Made by a program: the position numbers and the translations under genes | The notes under the pieces: generated by a model | Told to the model about the DNA's origin: nothing | What the model saw: only the letters and a program-made list of their open reading frames with translations | Databases searched by the model: none | From: an uncultured Anaeroplasma sp. | GTDB lineage: Bacteria > Bacillota_I > Bacilli_A > Acholeplasmatales > Anaeroplasmataceae | Assembly (NCBI GenBank): GCA_934216145.1 | Contig: CAKQBG010000010.1 | Location: 1 to 45,161, forward strand | DNA: 45,161 nt | Direction: 5' to 3' | In this document: positions 42,901 through 45,161 of the stretch, one piece after another | Numbering within the stretch: the stretch's first letter is position 1 | Layout of the letters: the number at the start of each line of letters is the position of its first letter

Positions 42901-44418
42901 AATAATGTTGCATTAACTACTGCTACATTAAGCGATAATGTTACTGAAATTGGTGCTTATGCATTCTATAATTGTCAAAATCTTTCTAGTGTAAATACAA
43001 AGAATGTTGAAAAGTTTGGTGAATCTGCATTCATCAATACTAAGGCTTTAAGAAAGGTTTCATTAGATAATGCAGTTGAAATTGGTGATGGTACATTTGC
43101 AATGTCAGGCTTAAATAGTTCACTTTATGCTCCAAAATTAAAGACAGTTGGTCAATATGCTTTCCAACAAACTCCAATTACAGGCTTTGATGCTCCAGTA
43201 CTTGAGAAGATTAGTACAGCTGGCTTCTATGGTACAAACTTAACATCATTCACTTTAGCTAATACATTAACTCAAATTGATGATTTAGCATTCTATGCTT
43301 CAAATTTATTAGAAGAATTTAATTATTCTGATAATGGTATATTAAAGACTACAGGTAAGGTTAATAGCTATATTCAATTAAATGATGGTATCCTTTATAC
43401 AGTAATAAACAATGGTAAGTTAAATTTATCATCTGTTCCTGCAGCTAAGAATGTTAAGAATTTAGTTGTTGTTGCTGGTACAATTTCAACTTCTATCTAT
43501 GCCGGTAATTCAAATAAGAACATTGAATCAATCGTTCTTCCTGATGGACTAAAGACAGTTGGCGCTTTCGCATTTTATCAATGTAATAATTTAGCTTCTG
43601 TTGAATTCAAGTCTTTAAATGCTCCTTCATTAGAATCTTATTATATTAATGATTTCGATAATAGAATTACAACAAATTCTCCAGGTTATGATAAGCTTCA
43701 TACATATTATGGCTTATTTGGATTAGAAATCTATTATGCTAACTTTAAAGATCTAGTTGGTACATTCTCTCCTATCACTATGATTCTTCCAAAGAATAGC
43801 GAAATTAGTGGTTATGATTCAATTCAATATGAAGTATTCTTTGGACCTGTTGCTAAGGCTACAAGAAGTGATTATACTGCAATGAATTCAACATCAATTA
43901 CTTACTTAGATTCAATGGATAAGATTTTAGCTATTAAGCATGTATCTTTACAAGATGAAACATTAATCAATACTGCTTTAACAGCTCAAACAAACCTAAG
44001 TGATGATTTAACAGCATATGGCTATTCTCAAGAAGAATTAGATAATATGGCTCAAGTATTAGCAACTGCTAATAGTACATTAAAAGCGTTAAAGTTTAAG
44101 ACTGCTTCTAACGAGGTTAAGGAGCTTCAAGAAGTTATTAATAATATTGATACTACATTTACAATTTCTCGTTTAACTGAATTAAATGAATTAGCTGCTA
44201 AGCTTGATAAGCTTAAGGCTGATGAGAAGTCAGTTCTTGATTTAACTCAATACAATAAGCTTTTAGCTTCATATCAAGAATATCTTGATTCATTAAATTC
44301 AGCAATCGATACAGTTGATAACATTACAAATAATTCTTATAATTATTTAGGTGTAGCAATTGTAGCTTTAACAACTACTTTAGCAGCTGCTGTATTAGTT
44401 ATTACTAAGAAGTACTAA
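36955..44418 (+). CDS. Giant subtilisin-like protease with PA domain and BspA-type LRRs
   Basis: A 2487-residue cell-surface protease. A lipobox-like VSSC (Cys23) and a Ser-rich spacer come first, then an I9-type propeptide region (about 75-185). The S8 domain holds the catalytic residues D235, H311 (HGTHVAG) and S638 (GTSMASP), with oxyanion N407. A PA domain (about 455-575) is inserted, as in lactocepin and C5a peptidase. An Fn3-like region (about 715-870), beta-rich modules and a Big_2-like domain follow. About 1400-2225 holds many BspA-type leucine-rich repeats (x-AF-x-N/G-C-x-x-L-x-x-V/I). A helical region and a membrane helix (about 2463-2482) with a KKY end close the chain; no LPxTG is seen. 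It has a strong AAAGGAGAG site and lies in the opp operon. It should cleave host or dietary protein and feed peptides to Opp. Confidence 0.93.
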   Translation: MKKIKKLAIATLSLATVVAVSSCNQALNGSSSSSSSTGSSNVSSDFEEVETSSNSLRVLSTNQTLSQETKATQIKKEYLLANNGYKDTDKVSVIVTLKTDSLLDRYLNGNYSNDYESVSDYYSSYSGNRQIKKINDEQFNAIKSFQNAGYFKKVTHYYSTIMNGFSFETSYRNLEKIQNSGLVENVILPDTYNPASTTKSTSDAVVNLVDVYSTGIFNSSTVDYNGDGTVVAVLDSGFDVSHEVFNNQDVLNSIEKETITVPYINERLSELNASKTTANLKPEDLYYSKKIPYVYDYADKDFDVNPADSEHGTHVAGIIGGKSDTITGVATHTQLALMKVFQDTSGGAQTEDILAALEDAVVLNVDAVNMSLGTSCGFDREVDETAVNEVYDKISEAGITLVAAASNDYSAGYGGPDGNTNKVTNPESGTVGSPSSYTNNLSVASISGVKSSYVVANDDYTFFFDECNSIAGKKQDFVATLSSQDPNYKVGEKNTYEYVSVPGVGVEASYKSINVTGKIALVKRGDNTFEEKVRIAKRHGAIGIIIYNNVEGQIIMTVSEEGHIAACSVTKEVGTKLASKSSGTVTFCEDYKAGPFMSDFSSWGPTPSLALKPEITAHGGDIYSSIPGGQYDRMSGTSMASPNMCGIIVLIRQYVKEKYPEFNSNEIEEMTNALLMSTATIAKNEEGNPYSPRKQGAGLASLTKATESKAYITVANSKKPKLELGDDPNKTGIYEMSFTINNMSDSVLNYTMDLDAFTESVSTSDSNFVSEKAHMLTNNFTVKVNGSVVSNKKITVAANSSTTVTLTLTLTSDDKTYLTKSFPYGMYVEGYAKATSDDEGGIDLNVPFLAFYGDWTEAPIFDKTFFEVDPDAKNNAIDDDDKVKADYYATRPYGSYYKNYILPLGTYIYNIDGDSTPIPGSVDHIAISSTYGAIDGLSTVYAGCLRASKEMVYTVTDTVTGEVIWTLTDYNARKAFGYSGSQTPAYNYFRQSSESLGLVNNRKYTFSMVGYLDYGDGGVANNVRNSFSFDFTMDDQAPTIKEATFEKTYDKTNKKDRYYVTLTVSDNHYVQSITPVIFTSNSSYTVLSENPTPVYGDFNSDTQVKIEITDYMDVINSGSIINNAICFSVDDYAMNSNIFVVELPGTTDKFKFTNDGTQDGKDLTIKSIYVDDTLDLTQFLTSETSTDKDYFKHLTWSSDRPTYADVQDGIVVGYKKGRVNITCRDAMTGNSATITIDVKEKPATNLNSFVMKKYNGDDTLNKISFDYFDTLLAYPAGDQVSEIGSTGDRIYTSAQSSIIFYPGETVKLHVNFDPWYVGDKYKQTWKSSNPTVVEVDQNGVVRGLKEGSSYVTLELEGSTQIARIRVTVNSEFIIENRTLVAYKGLGGDVVIPDDKGIFYIGDYSFCLFTADKNVQNPDDDMDFNKTPHSNTTIKSVKIPEGVEDIQKYAFYNCEALETVELPKSIRYIRQYAFSGNKSLKSINLEDVEVISDGCFYNCGNLGISETLDLSSCYTIGIGAFMNCTGLQTIDLSKLRNTGRRAFMGCTNLTTVTFNALTKLSVEMFRGTGLTSVELNVNQIPEMSFYDCKNLTSVVINGSVITIGKNAFANNPSLATATINASVEYLNEGAFANDTNLTSVVLPNSSVRVEDSIFSGDTALVNVSFQSNTYFKTFGQSVFNGTSVSTFTIADGSKYNVEKGLLLENGKVIVAAPNNEYGDYTMPASVEEIATSAFSGINNLTSLVFTKVVDLDSYAFANCSKLTSVTFADNQVISDYAFNGCNKLSTLNNISNVHEIGAYAFEGVAVSNLTLGDNTNIGDSAFKSTGLLILTLGNNNIIGNNAFRSSSSLQTITFGKNNTVGEYAFYYARNLNSANIENLTGTIGAYAFANSTITSATINAREIGAYAFANNAKLGNITLGATVEAIDDYAFALTEEVNQTTLNSIVLPAGLTKLGTGAFMHQKSLNSINVPAQITKIEDKTFYNNVALTTATLSDNVTEIGAYAFYNCQNLSSVNTKNVEKFGESAFINTKALRKVSLDNAVEIGDGTFAMSGLNSSLYAPKLKTVGQYAFQQTPITGFDAPVLEKISTAGFYGTNLTSFTLANTLTQIDDLAFYASNLLEEFNYSDNGILKTTGKVNSYIQLNDGILYTVINNGKLNLSSVPAAKNVKNLVVVAGTISTSIYAGNSNKNIESIVLPDGLKTVGAFAFYQCNNLASVEFKSLNAPSLESYYINDFDNRITTNSPGYDKLHTYYGLFGLEIYYANFKDLVGTFSPITMILPKNSEISGYDSIQYEVFFGPVAKATRSDYTAMNSTSITYLDSMDKILAIKHVSLQDETLINTALTAQTNLSDDLTAYGYSQEELDNMAQVLATANSTLKALKFKTASNEVKELQEVINNIDTTFTISRLTELNELAAKLDKLKADEKSVLDLTQYNKLLASYQEYLDSLNSAIDTVDNITNNSYNYLGVAIVALTTTLAAAVLVITKKY

Positions 44419-44435
44419 TTAGGAGGATATAGATT

Positions 44436-45026
44436 ATGAAAAGAACAAAGTTTTTATTAGGAGCTATTCTAGCAGTATCAGTATCTATTCTAGCTTCTTG
44501 TGGTGGTGAAAATGGCGGTTCATCAGCTAAACCTAGTGCTACTTCTGATATTGAAAGTTTTAATAATTCAATAGTTTCAAACATGACTGAAGTATACTCA
44601 ATTACTTCAAATGCAGTAATGCTTGATGGTGGTGCTGAGGTTTATAAAAATGATACTAGAGTTGTTGTGAATGATAAAAATACATTATCTGGTTCAGTAT
44701 CAGTTGATAAATATACACTTAACAAGTCTTTTAAATTAGAGAAGAGAACTACAGTTACATCATTTTCAAATTTAGATTCTTCTAAGTTATTTACATATCA
44801 ATTAAATAATAACTATTTTACAGAATATACTATTGATAATGGTGTATTATCTGGAAAGGTTAAGACTGAATCAGCAGGATTATTCTTTAATGATTCAACA
44901 TTAACTGTAACTGGTACTCCAACATTTACATTCACTTTAACTGATGAAAAGCTTTCTGCTTTAAGCATAAGTTATGTATCTGACGGTAAAACAGTAACAA
45001 TTAATTCATCTTACGTTTACTATTAA
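44436..45026 (+). CDS. Small lipoprotein ending the opp/protease operon
   Basis: A 196-residue lipoprotein with lipobox LASC (Cys22), a short Gly/Ser spacer and a beta-rich body with alternating Thr/Ser and hydrophobic residues. It lacks cysteine after Cys22. The pattern recalls small LolA/LppX-like beta-sheet lipoproteins, but no motif secures this. It starts 17 bases after the protease stop with a perfect AGGAGG, and a strong terminator follows. It is therefore the last gene of the transcription unit and could be a chaperone or accessory of the protease. The function is unknown. Confidence 0.8.
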   Translation: MKRTKFLLGAILAVSVSILASCGGENGGSSAKPSATSDIESFNNSIVSNMTEVYSITSNAVMLDGGAEVYKNDTRVVVNDKNTLSGSVSVDKYTLNKSFKLEKRTTVTSFSNLDSSKLFTYQLNNNYFTEYTIDNGVLSGKVKTESAGLFFNDSTLTVTGTPTFTFTLTDEKLSALSISYVSDGKTVTINSSYVYY

Positions 45027-45033
45027 AAAATTT

Positions 45034-45063
45034 AGGGGATTCCACTGGAATCCCTTATTTTTT
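45034..45063 (+). terminator. Rho-independent terminator of the opp/protease operon
   Basis: The 8-bp stem GGGATTCC (45036-45043) / GGAATCCC (45047-45054) has a 3-nt loop, is extendable by two weaker pairs, and is followed by TTATTTTTT. It sits 9 nt after the lipoprotein stop codon. Confidence 0.9.
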
Positions 45064-45085
45064 ATTGAATATGAAAATGAATTTA

Positions 45086-45133
45086 GGCTCTTTCCAAACT
45101 GAGGTAGTTTGGTAGGTAGGTAGCTACCTAAGA
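45086..45133 (+). repeat. Dispersed GGCTCTTT element, copy B
   Basis: The segment begins GGCTCTTTCCAAACTGAGGT and aligns with copy A at 20380. It contains the stem AGGTAG (45102-45107) / CTACCT (45124-45129) and TAGG repeats in the loop. GGCTCTTT resembles ISL3-family ends. The window stops 28 bases later, so a full element beyond the edge cannot be excluded. Confidence 0.55.
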
Positions 45134-45161
45134 ATTTAAAGAAATAAGAAAATAGGAATTA

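Noticed and set aside
41100..43620. CRISPR-like or other DNA repeat array
   Set aside because: The regularity comes from BspA-type leucine-rich repeats in the protein. DNA copies are diverged, not spaced by unique spacers, and lie within one open frame.

Overview
The window is a stretch of a very AT-rich bacterial chromosome. It has Gram-positive-style lipoproteins (lipobox ending in Cys), strong AGGAGG-type ribosome binding sites, standard stop codons (TGA is used as a stop at 13928-13930) and TGG for Trp. All confident genes are on the + strand. This suggests a low-GC Bacillota/Bacilli lineage (Erysipelotrichia- or RF39-like gut organisms), but that placement is inference from style and gene content; no marker gene is present.

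Layout: (1) 136-4429, a compact type III restriction-modification cassette: small XRE regulator, Mod methyltransferase, Res helicase-nuclease, then a terminator. (2) 4430-5507, about 1 kb of decayed, gene-poor DNA with periodic TGAAAC repeats resembling an IS21-type end and a 46-codon lipoprotein stub. (3) 5508-10046, a 1512-residue repeat lipoprotein with its own consensus promoter and terminator. (4) 10300-20376, a MoxR/DUF58/BatA-type operon: DUF4175-like membrane protein, MoxR AAA+ ATPase, DUF58 protein, two membrane-anchored vWA proteins and a lipoprotein. (5) 20659-26403, an extracytoplasmic thiol-redox cassette: a TlpA-like lipoprotein, a membrane protein ending in a CD1871A-like CxxC tail, and a NapH-like 4Fe-4S membrane protein fused to thioredoxin. 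(6) 26732-27544, a monocistronic lipoprotein. (7) 27746-45026, a long opp-type operon: an InlB-repeat lipoprotein, OppA, OppB, OppC, OppD, OppF, a small membrane protein, a 2487-residue subtilisin-like protease with BspA-type leucine-rich repeats, and a final lipoprotein with terminator.

Working model: most of the window builds and services the cell surface. The giant protease and the oligopeptide transporter sit in one transcription unit, which suggests digestion of external protein followed by peptide uptake, as in PrtP/Opp of lactococci. The redox cassette has the parts to move cytoplasmic electrons through iron-sulfur clusters to outside thioredoxin domains. The MoxR/vWA operon probably assembles or remodels an extracytoplasmic complex. 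It is tied to the neighbouring giant lipoprotein by a shared F-I/L/V-G-x-W module. Three lipoproteins in and beside the MoxR and redox blocks share related C-terminal beta-sandwich-like modules. Intercistronic hairpins (oppA/oppB and the TlpA lipoprotein/redox junction) probably lower downstream expression relative to the abundant lipoproteins.
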